From contig CBDDBH010000023.1 in assembly GCA_965225625.1 (NCBI GenBank), forward strand, positions 62,001 through 126,000: a stretch of DNA of 64,000 bases, read 5' to 3'. Origin of the DNA: CBDDBH01 sp965225625. Its GTDB lineage: Bacteria; Pseudomonadota; Gammaproteobacteria; JADZEE01. Positions within the stretch are counted from its first letter, which is position 1; each line of letters begins with the position of its first letter. Under the pieces are notes generated by a model. The model made no database searches, was not told the origin of the DNA, and saw only the letters and a list, made by a program, of their open reading frames with translations. A program made the position numbers and the translations under genes. Positions 18,319-26,607 of this stretch are shown here, one piece after another.

Positions 18319-19466
18319 CTACGCTAACGGCTTGCCCGCCATGCTCGAGAGCAACCAGTTGTGCATTTGGTGAACGGACTTCTCCATATGCGACATACGA
18401 CCGGGGCGGTAGAAACGCGACCGTTGTCCCGACCGTGCCATTGTGCACGCGTAGATATCCTCACTGATGATGGTATCTATATATTTCATCCACCTCTCCA
18501 CCCGCGCTTCGAAATCCTCGAACTCGGTGACTTCCGGCGGGACCAGCACTCGCCAGACCAAACGATGGCGTTGCACCGAGTCGAGTTCAAAGTCTAACCA
18601 TAGGATGATGTCCTGGCCCAGCAGTAAGTGCAGGAACGGATAAACGTTGGCCACGCTCCGGTTACAGTATTTCCCTTGCAACGCAGGAATCTCGGGAAAC
18701 AAAGAATCCAGGCTCGCGGCGTCCTCGCGAATCATCCAGAACAGGCTGTAGGCGTTGTTCGTGTCCTCGTAGACTGTCCTGTTAGCCGGTGCGTACGGCT
18801 CGACACTCTGCGAATGAATGCCGATGTGATGATATGCCTCGGCGAAGTTCTCCATCGACACCTTCCAGTTCCAGTCACAGTCCAGCGATTTGACAATTTT
18901 ACTCTTGCGCTCGCCGAGCCGATAAGGTTCCAGCTCGGCCGTCAGCGGCGCGATCTGTGGCCCCAGCGGCTCTGCATCCGCATCGAAATTCAGGAACAGA
19001 AACCCGTTCCAGCGCTCGAGCGGAAACGCAGGCAGCCGGCAATTGGCACGATCAAATCCCGTCGCCTCGTCCATGAACGGCGCGTTGCGCAGGGTGCCGT
19101 CCAGGTTGTATGTCCAGGTGTGATAGGGACAGACGAAGAGCGGCTTGTTGCCGCTGCCGTTATCGACGACCTGAGTCGCGCGATGCCGGCACACGTTCGA
19201 CAGCGCCCTGATTTCGTTATCGTTACCGCGTACGACGACGACTGATTCGCCCAACAGATCAACCGTAAAATAGTCCCTGTGTTTGGCAGCTGATCTTCGC
19301 GGCCCACCGGCAGCCAGCTGTGCATCAATACCGTTTCGATCTCATCGCGGTAGAACTGCTCGTCCGTGTAGCAATGCAACGGCAATACCGACGCCTCAGT
19401 GACAGGTTTGCGGGCGTTGCTGATTTCGTCATCCGTGAAATGCCGGTCGAGTACGCTTGCAGTCAT
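18319..19466 (-). pseudogene. Rieske oxygenase alpha subunit, one frameshift
   Basis: The N-terminal part (MTASVLDRHFTDDEI) reads to DQLPNTG, after which the frame is lost. The next frame supplies DYFTVDLLGES and the remaining 310 residues. One G added to the GGG on the coding strand (19275-19277) restores an uninterrupted protein of about 382 residues. Rieske ligands are in CRHRATQ and CPYHTWTY; the iron site is in ENFAEAYHHIGIH. The enzyme is a ring-hydroxylating or N-demethylating oxygenase. It lies 51 bases downstream of another Rieske gene. Its 3' end is duplicated as a scrap at 24634. Confidence 0.8.
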
Positions 19467-19517
19467 CGTTTCGAACTCCTTGAGGTTAGCTTGCGTCTGT
19501 GCGGATAAATTGTCGAA

Positions 19518-20537
19518 CTACGCGCCGAGGCCAAGTTCCACCAGACGCTGCCGATATGCATGGGTGACATTATCGCAAGGCAAATGGATTTCGTGCTTTT
19601 CATCCAAAGGAAGAGCCTGCGTGACAAGCGATGATAGTAGTTTGATGTCTTCCGCATTGAGCGCGTCCATCATCTCGATCCAGGCACGGTGGTCCTCGGC
19701 TACTCCGTTTTCTTGAGTCAAGATTTGAAACACGCGGCACTCGTACGCGCTCGTCGGCGTCGACACGTCAGTTACGCCTATCGAATGGCCGGTTTCATCG
19801 ATCACCGTTAGATCGACAGCAAACGGCAATACCACGTGATAAGTGTATTTGCAGGGCTTGGATTCACCCCCCGCCGTCTCCTCGACGTAATCAGTCGTAA
19901 GGGTAAAACCAGCGTCATTGCCTTGGATCCGGCCCCGGCGTCCGGCGTCCGGATCTCCGCCCGCGGTAGCCTTGTGGACCAATGGGATATGACCTAAATC
20001 AACGAAATTCTCGATATGCCGAGGACATGAAACTGGCCAGTTCTGAGGGTCCATATGGATCAAATCAGAATCCGGCACATCTCCAAGTAACGGTAAGCTC
20101 GGTATCCGGCGCTCGCTTGCCTCGTTCAGACAGACCCACACCAGCCCGTAGCGCTGCTGCGCCCTGAAGGCCCGGACGCAATAGGTTTCCGGGATCGGCG
20201 TCTCGCGTTTGAGACCCGGAACTCTTACACACTGGCCGCTGCCGTCAAATCGCAGGCCATGGTAGGCGCACACGATCTGTCCAGCGTCGACCGTGCCGGC
20301 GCTCAGCCGGACGTTTCGATGTGGACAGCGATCGATTACCGCGGCGTAGCCGTTACTTTCCCTGAACACAACCAGATCGACGTCAAGCAGCCGGCAGGCT
20401 TGCGGGCCACCCGCCACGTCCGCCTCGCGCGCTACCGGATGCCAGAAGGTTGACAGGATATTCCAGTCAGCCAATGATATCTCGGAATCGCTCGGGCGGA
20501 GATCATTATTGACTGTCGCGTCTTTTCTCAAAAACAT
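19518..20537 (-). CDS. Rieske oxygenase (vanillate O-demethylase/PobA-like)
   Basis: 339 residues. The Rieske motif is CPHRN...CAYHGLRFD; the catalytic iron site is ENFVDLGHIPLVH. Its short length and architecture place it with vanillate demethylase-type oxygenases that attack O- or N-methyl or aryl substrates. It is first of a two-gene minus-strand operon driven from the promoter with operator copy 3. It is paralogous to the divergent gene at 20794; both end in LGLG. Confidence 0.85.
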   Translation of the reverse strand: MFLRKDATVNNDLRPSDSEISLADWNILSTFWHPVAREADVAGGPQACRLLDVDLVVFRESNGYAAVIDRCPHRNVRLSAGTVDAGQIVCAYHGLRFDGSGQCVRVPGLKRETPIPETYCVRAFRAQQRYGLVWVCLNEASERRIPSLPLLGDVPDSDLIHMDPQNWPVSCPRHIENFVDLGHIPLVHKATAGGDPDAGRRGRIQGNDAGFTLTTDYVEETAGGESKPCKYTYHVVLPFAVDLTVIDETGHSIGVTDVSTPTSAYECRVFQILTQENGVAEDHRAWIEMMDALNAEDIKLLSSLVTQALPLDEKHEIHLPCDNVTHAYRQRLVELGLGA

Positions 20538-20618
20538 GGCGGCCTCCTAAGTTTTTCCGGACTGTCGGCTAGCAGGCGAGTTGAATTCACTATATCTGTC
20601 AGCTAGTCTTGCGGTTTA

Positions 20619-20638
20619 TATAATACGAATGACCTATA
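20619..20638. promoter_or_regulatory. Operator-like palindrome, copy 3, between divergent Rieske operons
   Basis: Read on the minus strand the site is TATAGGTC-ATTC-GTATTATA, matching copies 1 and 2. The minus-strand promoter TTGCAA (20640-20645), 17 bases, TATATA (20617-20622) drives the operon starting at 20537. On the plus strand a perfect TATAAT (20635-20640) may serve the operon at 20794, though no good -35 is visible. Confidence 0.6.
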
Positions 20639-20793
20639 ATTGCAAACGCAGGTAATGATGCCCTGGGTTGCCCGATCCGGCTGCCAGCCTGGATTGAGAG
20701 AGCTGATTAGACATGAAGCTCACCAGATCGCCAGTCGTTTGCCGTGCACATGAAAACAATTGACGGCAACATCTGCGCGAGGATTTAACGACC

Positions 20794-21816
20794 ATGTTTC
20801 AATCGATTAAAGATGACATAACTAAGGAGCTGAGGCCTGAAAGTTCGGATATTCGTCCATCCGACTGGGAAGTTTTGTCGAAATACTGGTATCCAATAGT
20901 GCGTATCGAAGATGTTGGCGAGAAGCCGGTTCCAGCGACGCTTCTTGATGTGCAATTGGTGGTTTTTTGTGGTGCTGAGGGAATTGCTACTGTAGTTGAC
21001 AGGTGCCCTCATCGATGGGTCAAGCTCAGTGCCGGCACGGTGAAAAATGGCAACATTGAATGTCCATATCATGCGCTGCAATTTTCAGGGTCTGGGCAGT
21101 GTGTTCATATTCCTGGCGCATTAAAGTCTTCTGGTTCATCAAAGGTTCCAAAGGCCTACCGAGTTGAATCTTTTCCGGTAAAAGAAAGATATGGCTTGGT
21201 ATGGACATGTCTTGACGAATCAAGCGAAACAGATTTGCCGAAATTTCCGGGCATTAGTAATTACAAATTGCTGTATAACGAACCAAGGGAATGCGCTGCC
21301 AGCGCGCTGCGTCAAATAGAAAATTTCATCGATTTGGCCCATTTGCCGATAGTTCACAAAGCCACCGTTGGTGGAGATCCGAATGATCCGATCACGCCGG
21401 CGGAAGTGACTGCTGAGAATGGTGTCGTAAAGATTGTCGCTGACTACAACGAAATCCCCTTGGGAAAGAGAGTTCGTCCGGTCACGTTTACTCATCAGGT
21501 TACTTTGCCATTTACTGTAGATCTTACGATCTCGGATGATTCGGGAATAGATTCTCGGTTTATTAATGTAACCTCACCCGTTAGTGCGTTTGCTTGTCGT
21601 GCATTTCAAATTCTTGTTGATACAAGAGACGCTGGTGCGAACCATGCGTCATTAATAGATGCGACAAATATCGTCAACAGCGAAGATCAATACATTCTTT
21701 CTAATATGCCACGGGTTGGTGCGAGGCTTGATGGTAAAGGGGAGATACACCTGTCTGTGGACAGTGCGGCCCTTGCCTATCGAAGAGCACTGTTGGAATT
21801 GGGATTAGGTCAATGA
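20794..21816 (+). CDS. Rieske oxygenase (vanillate O-demethylase/PobA-like), paralogue
   Basis: 340 residues, with CPHRWVKLSAG...CPYHALQF for the Rieske cluster and ENFIDLAHLPIVH for the mononuclear iron. It aligns throughout with the divergent gene ending at 19518, including RPSD..DW near the N-terminus and the Thr-rich core. The pair probably arose by inverted duplication around a shared promoter. Codon use is more AT-rich than the sister. Its stop overlaps the start of an SDR remnant (ATGA). No reductase is encoded nearby. Confidence 0.85.
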   Translation: MFQSIKDDITKELRPESSDIRPSDWEVLSKYWYPIVRIEDVGEKPVPATLLDVQLVVFCGAEGIATVVDRCPHRWVKLSAGTVKNGNIECPYHALQFSGSGQCVHIPGALKSSGSSKVPKAYRVESFPVKERYGLVWTCLDESSETDLPKFPGISNYKLLYNEPRECAASALRQIENFIDLAHLPIVHKATVGGDPNDPITPAEVTAENGVVKIVADYNEIPLGKRVRPVTFTHQVTLPFTVDLTISDDSGIDSRFINVTSPVSAFACRAFQILVDTRDAGANHASLIDATNIVNSEDQYILSNMPRVGARLDGKGEIHLSVDSAALAYRRALLELGLGQ

Positions 21817-22000
21817 ACAGGCGCCTCGAGGACTGTGTTGCAATGGTAACTGGAGGCGCGCGCGGGATTGGGGCTGCGGCATTGCTCGACGATCTGCTGA
21901 ACAAGCCGCTGAAGTTACCATTCTCGATGTTTCGGAAGACGAAGGACCATCGGTCGCTGATGGCTTAGCGGTCTTTCAGGATATTTCGTTGGAGATGCTT
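21813..22000 (+). pseudogene. 5' remnant of an SDR gene
   Basis: The ATG overlaps the preceding stop and encodes MNRRLEDCVAMVTGGARGIG, the SDR cofactor motif. After a small indel near 21883 another frame gives ARRSAEQAAEVTILDVSEDEG and VFQDISLE, matching the first 60 or so residues of the SDR at 11314 (EQGAEVVILDIADDEG). The sequence then runs straight into the next Rieske gene. The remaining 200 codons are deleted. This shows that an SDR-Rieske unit was copied and one SDR then decayed. Confidence 0.8.
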
Positions 22001-23122
22001 ATGGAAGAAACAAATAAGTCTTGTGCCACACTTTCCCTTCCACAGCATTACTACCTGTCAGAAGATATTTACCAACAGGAACTCAAAAAGATATTCAGTC
22101 GTCAATGGCTGGTAGTCGGTCACGTTTCCCTGGCTAAAAACCCGGGTGATTATTTCGTAAAACAGGTCGGCCCGGAAAGCATGATCATCGCTTGCGATGA
22201 AACTGGAAAATTGCACGCCTTTTTCAACGTGTGTCGACATCGCGGATACCGCATACTGGCAGATGAAAGCCAAGGCACCAGGAAGAATTTTTCCTGTCCC
22301 TATCACAATTTTACCTATGGCACCGACGGTTGCCTGATGGTGGCGCCCGGTGCGCGCGACGGCGAGGATTTCAACTTCGCAGACTACCCGTTGCACGAAG
22401 CGCGTTGCGACGTTTGGTACGGATGGATTCTGGTTTATTTAGGCGAGGATGAACCCACCCCGCTCGCCGAAGTACTCGGCCCCATTTGTGACGAGGACAA
22501 GCTGCGCGCAATCGGCTCGGAGCAACTGAAGCTCGCCCATAGGGAAACCTACGTCATCGAGGCGAATTGGAAGGTTATGATGGAGAATAACCTCGAATGC
22601 TATCATTGCACTGGTCATAGGGCGTTTTCCTTCGCATGCGATTTTCAGGAGTATTACCGCGGCGAGAGCAGCATATTTGTTGCTGGCAAGAAGGGCCAGC
22701 ATTTCCCGCTACGCGAAGGGATGCAAACCTTTTCCATGGATGGCAAGCGGGTGTCGAGGCCTCTGGGTACGCCGCAGGAAGATGGTTTCAGCGCCGGTTT
22801 CATCCTTTTGCCTAATTTTACCGGTCCGGTATTGTTCGTCGATCACGCCGTCGAGCTAGAGGTTACGCCGCTCGCCATAGATCGCACACAATTGATTGCC
22901 GAATGGTATGTGCATGAAGACGCAGTCGAAGGTGTCGATTATGACGTGAAAAAACTGATCGACGTATTTCACATCACTAATCAAGAGGACAGCAACTTCT
23001 CTGGTCGAAATTTCAGAGGCATTAAATCTATGCGCTATACGCCTGGTCCGATTAATCGTGTGCGGGAGAGCAACCTTATTAGTGGCTATCAGCTTTATCA
23101 CGAAATGATGGCTGCGGACTGA
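22001..23122 (+). CDS. Rieske oxygenase alpha subunit (GbcA-like), paralogue with altered iron-site spacing
   Basis: About 373 residues from the ATG encoding MEETNK; other in-frame starts at 21989 and 21995 are possible. It is highly similar to the product of 10176-11294 along its whole length, with Rieske ligands in CRHRG and CPYHNFTY. The catalytic segment reads ECYHCTGHRAF, giving His-x3-His where the sister and the family have His-x4-His, through loss of one residue (22604-22618). It may be inactive or differently tuned. It follows the SDR remnant and precedes an MFS gene. Confidence 0.8.
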   Translation: MEETNKSCATLSLPQHYYLSEDIYQQELKKIFSRQWLVVGHVSLAKNPGDYFVKQVGPESMIIACDETGKLHAFFNVCRHRGYRILADESQGTRKNFSCPYHNFTYGTDGCLMVAPGARDGEDFNFADYPLHEARCDVWYGWILVYLGEDEPTPLAEVLGPICDEDKLRAIGSEQLKLAHRETYVIEANWKVMMENNLECYHCTGHRAFSFACDFQEYYRGESSIFVAGKKGQHFPLREGMQTFSMDGKRVSRPLGTPQEDGFSAGFILLPNFTGPVLFVDHAVELEVTPLAIDRTQLIAEWYVHEDAVEGVDYDVKKLIDVFHITNQEDSNFSGRNFRGIKSMRYTPGPINRVRESNLISGYQLYHEMMAAD

Positions 23123-23247
23123 GTGCTCGGTTCACCTAAGTCATGGGATTGGTTCACTCGATTGTGAAGCTGCTGCTGTCTACCTTAGTAACCGCATTAT
23201 TAATGTTGCTTCGGGGTAACTGCTGAATTTGCTGAGATGTAAATGCA

Positions 23248-24447
23248 ATGGATAGCGGTAATAGCAAAAATCATCTCCGAATTTTGGTGTCCGCCGCCGC
23301 CGCATACAGTGTTGCGCTGGCATCAGGCTGGTTGCTGCCCAAGCTGGTTGGAGAATGGATCAGCAGTTATGGAATGAGTGAAGGAGCTGCCGGATTGGTG
23401 GCTACGGCTGAAATGGCGGCATTGGCCCTTACTTCCATGATAGGTGCGCGAGTTTTAACTAATGTCACTTACCTGCGGGTCATATCGTGCGGAATGATAT
23501 TGGTCTGCATAGGCAATTTTGTCTCTATCAACACTGAGACGTATCTTTCGCTGATAGCAATTCGCATTTTGTGTGGGGTGGGCTCCGGTATCTTAATGAT
23601 GGTATCCAGTGCGGCGGTTGCGGACTTTGAAGACAGTGACCGGGCATATGGGCAGATAAACGTTGTGAACGTCGTTTTGGCCATCGCCGCATACGCCGCA
23701 GCCCCCATTGTATCTGGCTTTGTCACTCCCCCTGCCACTTACTCAATAATTCTTGTTTATAGTTTCTTGCTACTGCCATTCGCGCTCGTGATGCCGGAGC
23801 ACGTGGGTTTATCGCTTTCGAAACAGCCGGAAAAGAAGGTTGAATACAGCAACATCTCTTTAGATACAGTCTTAATAACAATAGGTGTCTTTGTTCCGTG
23901 CTGTATTCTGGGGGCAGCCTGGGCCTTTTATTTTGTTCTCGGTGAAAGGGCCGGGCTTCTGCCGGATCAAATAGATAGCATCATGGCCCGCACTGTTGCC
24001 TTTGCATTATTCGGTTGTGCGCTGGTCAGTTTCATTGGTCACAGATACGGGCGTTTCGGGCCTTTGGCATTGGGGCTAATAATCACAGCTGGGGCAATCA
24101 TGAGCCTCGGCCTCAGCAGTAATGCCTATGTATACCAGCTGTGTACCGGACTAAATCTATTGGGACTGTATATTTTTATTCCTTATTTTCTAGGCTATGC
24201 CTCAGTAGCAGATCCCAGCGGACGTGGCCCGGCCATGGTCGCGGGGGCATACATATTAGGAACTGCATTAGGTCCCTATCTGGGTGGGATAATATTTCAT
24301 TCATTCGGTGTAGAGTTTTTGGCGTGGACTGTACTGATTTCGCATTCGATATCTTTGTTTGTATTTTACTTCGTTGAGCATAGACAAAATAACCGGGAAT
24401 TGAGAAGTGAGGAGTGGACCCCGGATCTTGGACGGTGCCTTAAGTGA
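23248..24447 (+). CDS. MFS transporter
   Basis: 399 residues with about twelve membrane helices. The opening segment (SSYGMSEGAAGLVATAEM) aligns with the carriers at 2594 and 13813. It lies 125 bases after a Rieske gene on the same strand and is probably the last gene of the unit driven from operator copy 3. A role in substrate uptake is inferred from context. The DNA right after its stop is a patchwork of gene fragments. Confidence 0.85.
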   Translation: MDSGNSKNHLRILVSAAAAYSVALASGWLLPKLVGEWISSYGMSEGAAGLVATAEMAALALTSMIGARVLTNVTYLRVISCGMILVCIGNFVSINTETYLSLIAIRILCGVGSGILMMVSSAAVADFEDSDRAYGQINVVNVVLAIAAYAAAPIVSGFVTPPATYSIILVYSFLLLPFALVMPEHVGLSLSKQPEKKVEYSNISLDTVLITIGVFVPCCILGAAWAFYFVLGERAGLLPDQIDSIMARTVAFALFGCALVSFIGHRYGRFGPLALGLIITAGAIMSLGLSSNAYVYQLCTGLNLLGLYIFIPYFLGYASVADPSGRGPAMVAGAYILGTALGPYLGGIIFHSFGVEFLAWTVLISHSISLFVFYFVEHRQNNRELRSEEWTPDLGRCLK

Positions 24448-24483
24448 AATCTCCACTGGGTGTCGGGCCGCAACCGGTGACGC

Positions 24484-24580
24484 CTACGCGAAGTAAACCG
24501 AATCCGAGGTGCATCGGTCCAGCGTCGCGTGACCACGCCGGGTGTTGTAGAAATCAAAGTAGCGGCTGAGACCAGCGCGC
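24484..24580 (-). pseudogene. 3' scrap of an IS3-family transposase
   Basis: The minus-strand frame ending at a TAG (24484-24486) reads LSRYFDFYNTRRGHATLDR and then TSDSVYFA, the familiar C-terminus of IS3-family OrfB integrases (YFxFYNxxRxHxxL). Only about 30 codons survive. It marks an old insertion whose body was lost and may explain the rearranged DNA around it. Confidence 0.7.
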
Positions 24581-24633
24581 AGCGCCGCCGGCGGAGATCC
24601 CACCGCAGGAAACCGGTAGCTTCTTCGATTCGA

Positions 24634-24708
24634 CTAGCCCGCCATGCGCGAGAGTGACCAGCTGTGCAGTTGACGGACGGATTTCTCCATGTGCGACATG
24701 CGGCCCGG
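24634..24708 (-). pseudogene. Duplicated 3' end of a Rieske oxygenase gene
   Basis: This stretch encodes PGRMSHMEKSVRQLHSWSL then SRMAG and a stop, nearly the same as the C-terminus of the oxygenase at 18319 (GRMSHMEKSVHQMHNWLLS). It joins directly to a TonB-receptor fragment at a CCGG microhomology. Confidence 0.75.
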
Positions 24709-24932
24709 TCAGCGACGCACCCCAGGCATCGGTGTCTTCCCGCGGCACGGAGTTAATCGACAGTGTGTGCAAATCCGCTGGCAGAACGAACCCGGTGATC
24801 AAATTGGGCTCACCCCGACCCTGTCCTATCTCCCTATGGATGGCCGGCGTGTGCGTGTCGCTCCCGGAGCCGTGCACATTGACGGTCCATTCCATCGTAT
24901 CGCTCGGCGTCCATTGCAGGATCCCACGCACT
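24709..24932 (-). pseudogene. Internal fragment of a TonB-dependent receptor gene
   Basis: The minus-strand frame encodes VRGILQWTPSDTMEWTVNV, then GQGRGEPNLITGF and PREDTDAWG. This closely matches an internal region, about residues 235-310, of the receptor encoded at 4567-6788. About 75 codons remain, flanked by unrelated sequence. Together with the neighbouring scraps it shows that pieces of two genes of this island were copied and fused. From 24933 to 25033 I see no gene. Confidence 0.8.
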
Positions 24933-25033
24933 TCGGGTTTCTCCGTAGCTACCGGTCGCAAGCGGGGGAAACCCCTTGGTAGAATCGTGCACTTGTCTAG
25001 ACTATGTTCGACCAGCGATGAGAGGGAGGTAAT

Positions 25034-26359
25034 GTGAACAGTTCACGAAAAATGCGGTTGGGCGCCTTTATGCGACCGGTCAGTATTCACACCGCCGCGT
25101 GGCGTTACCCCGGGGCGTACCCGGATGCAAATTTTAACTTCGCCCACTATCAGCAATTCGTGCAAACCCTGGAGCGTGGGCGTTTTGATGCGTTCTTCAT
25201 GGCCGATCACCTGGCCGTGCTCAACATGCCCATGGCCGCGCTGAAGCGCAGTGCCACGGTAACGTCTTTCGACCCGATGACTTTATTGCCGGCGCTCGCC
25301 ACCGTGACGAAACATCTCGGCTTGATCGCTACTGCATCAACTACCTATAACGAGCCTTACCACGTTGCCCGTAAGTTCGCATCCTTGGATCACATTAGCG
25401 GCGGGCGTGCCGGCTGGAATGTTGTCACCTCTGCCAATCCCCATGAAGCGATGAACTTCGGATTGGAGGACCATATGGAGCACGACGCGCGTTACCGGCG
25501 CGCAGGCGAGTTTTTCGAGGTCGTGACGGGACTGTGGGATAGCTGGGCGGACGACGCGTTCATTCGCGACGTCGACGAAGGTCTATATTTCGATCCTGAC
25601 AAACTACATGTTTTGGATCACAAGGGTGAACATCTTACGGTACGTGGGCCGCTCAATGTGGCGCGACCAATCCAAGGTTGGCCGGTGATCGTGCAGGCAG
25701 GTCAATCGGAAATCGGTCGGCAATTCGCTGCCGAACGTGCCGAAGTTGTTTTCTCGGGCTTGAGCAGACTTGATGACGCACAACAGTACTACGCCGACGT
25801 GAAATCCCGCGCGCAAGCCTGCGGGCGCTCGGCCGATCTCATCAAGATCCTGCCCGGGGCTTTCGTGGTGATTGGAGACACGCTGGAGGAAGCGCAAGCC
25901 AATAAAGCGCGGCTCGATGGGCTGGTGCATCCGGATAGTGGTCTTGCCACGTTAAGCGTATTACTCGGTTGCGACGCCTCCGGCTTTGATCTGGATAGCC
26001 TGTTGCCGGAGATCCCGGAGAGTAATGCCAGCCAGACCGGTCGGAGAAAGCTGGTGGAAATGTCCGCGGAGCAGCACATGACGGTGAGGCAACTTGCACA
26101 GCATGTTGGGGGCAGCTTTGGCACGCTGGAGATGGTCGGTACCGCAGAGTCGGTTGCGGATCAAATGGAGGAATGGTTTAGCTCCGGAGCTTGCGACGGT
26201 TTCAACGTGATGTTTCCGTATCTGCCGGCGGGGCTCGACGCCTTTGTCGATAAGGTGGTGCCGGAATTACAACGCCGTGAGCTGTTCCGACGCGAATACG
26301 AAGGCACGACTCTGCGAGAGAATCTTGGTCTGCCGCGTCCTGAGAATCGTTTTTTTTGA
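25034..26359 (+). CDS. FMN-dependent monooxygenase of the NtaA/SnaA/DszA family
   Basis: 441 residues begun by GTG, 5 bases after AGGGAGG. The N-terminal GAFMRP...AAWRYPGA, the DAFFMADHLA strand, HISGGRAGWNVVTS and WPVIVQAGQS blocks are typical of the two-component flavin monooxygenases that use reduced FMN from a separate reductase. Known relatives attack nitrilotriacetate, dibenzothiophene sulfone or dimethyl sulfide. It is likely to cleave a C-N or C-S bond, but the substrate is unknown. It stands alone upstream of a repeat and the symporter. Confidence 0.85.
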   Translation: MNSSRKMRLGAFMRPVSIHTAAWRYPGAYPDANFNFAHYQQFVQTLERGRFDAFFMADHLAVLNMPMAALKRSATVTSFDPMTLLPALATVTKHLGLIATASTTYNEPYHVARKFASLDHISGGRAGWNVVTSANPHEAMNFGLEDHMEHDARYRRAGEFFEVVTGLWDSWADDAFIRDVDEGLYFDPDKLHVLDHKGEHLTVRGPLNVARPIQGWPVIVQAGQSEIGRQFAAERAEVVFSGLSRLDDAQQYYADVKSRAQACGRSADLIKILPGAFVVIGDTLEEAQANKARLDGLVHPDSGLATLSVLLGCDASGFDLDSLLPEIPESNASQTGRRKLVEMSAEQHMTVRQLAQHVGGSFGTLEMVGTAESVADQMEEWFSSGACDGFNVMFPYLPAGLDAFVDKVVPELQRRELFRREYEGTTLRENLGLPRPENRFF

Positions 26360-26426
26360 TTTGTGCAAGCTGTAATTCGATTGGAGGAGCCCAAGGTTGA
26401 CCCCTCCGCGTCGGAAGGACATGTGA

Positions 26427-26570
26427 TTATTACCCCTCATCCGACCGCCAGGGATGGTGGAAGTGCAGGTAATGCAGGAGCATTTACCTGCCTGTCCTTC
26501 TCCCACAGGGGGAGAAGGAACCTGCTGTTTAGGCCCCTCGCCCCCCGGGAGTGGGGTTGGGGTGAGGGGC
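26427..26570. repeat. Palindromic intergenic repeat, copy A
   Basis: About 144 bases built of hairpins. TTACCCCTCA opens it, a CCTTCTCCC / GGGAGAAGG stem lies in the middle and a CCCCTCGCCCC / GGGTGAGGGG stem near the end. The same arrangement, about 80% identical by eye, recurs at 50077 and again past the insertion sequence at 51882. It resembles the REP-like repeats of many gammaproteobacteria. Confidence 0.7.
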
Positions 26571-26607
26571 TGATATTCGTTACCCCCCTTGCGTCCGCTC
26601 CGTCTCA

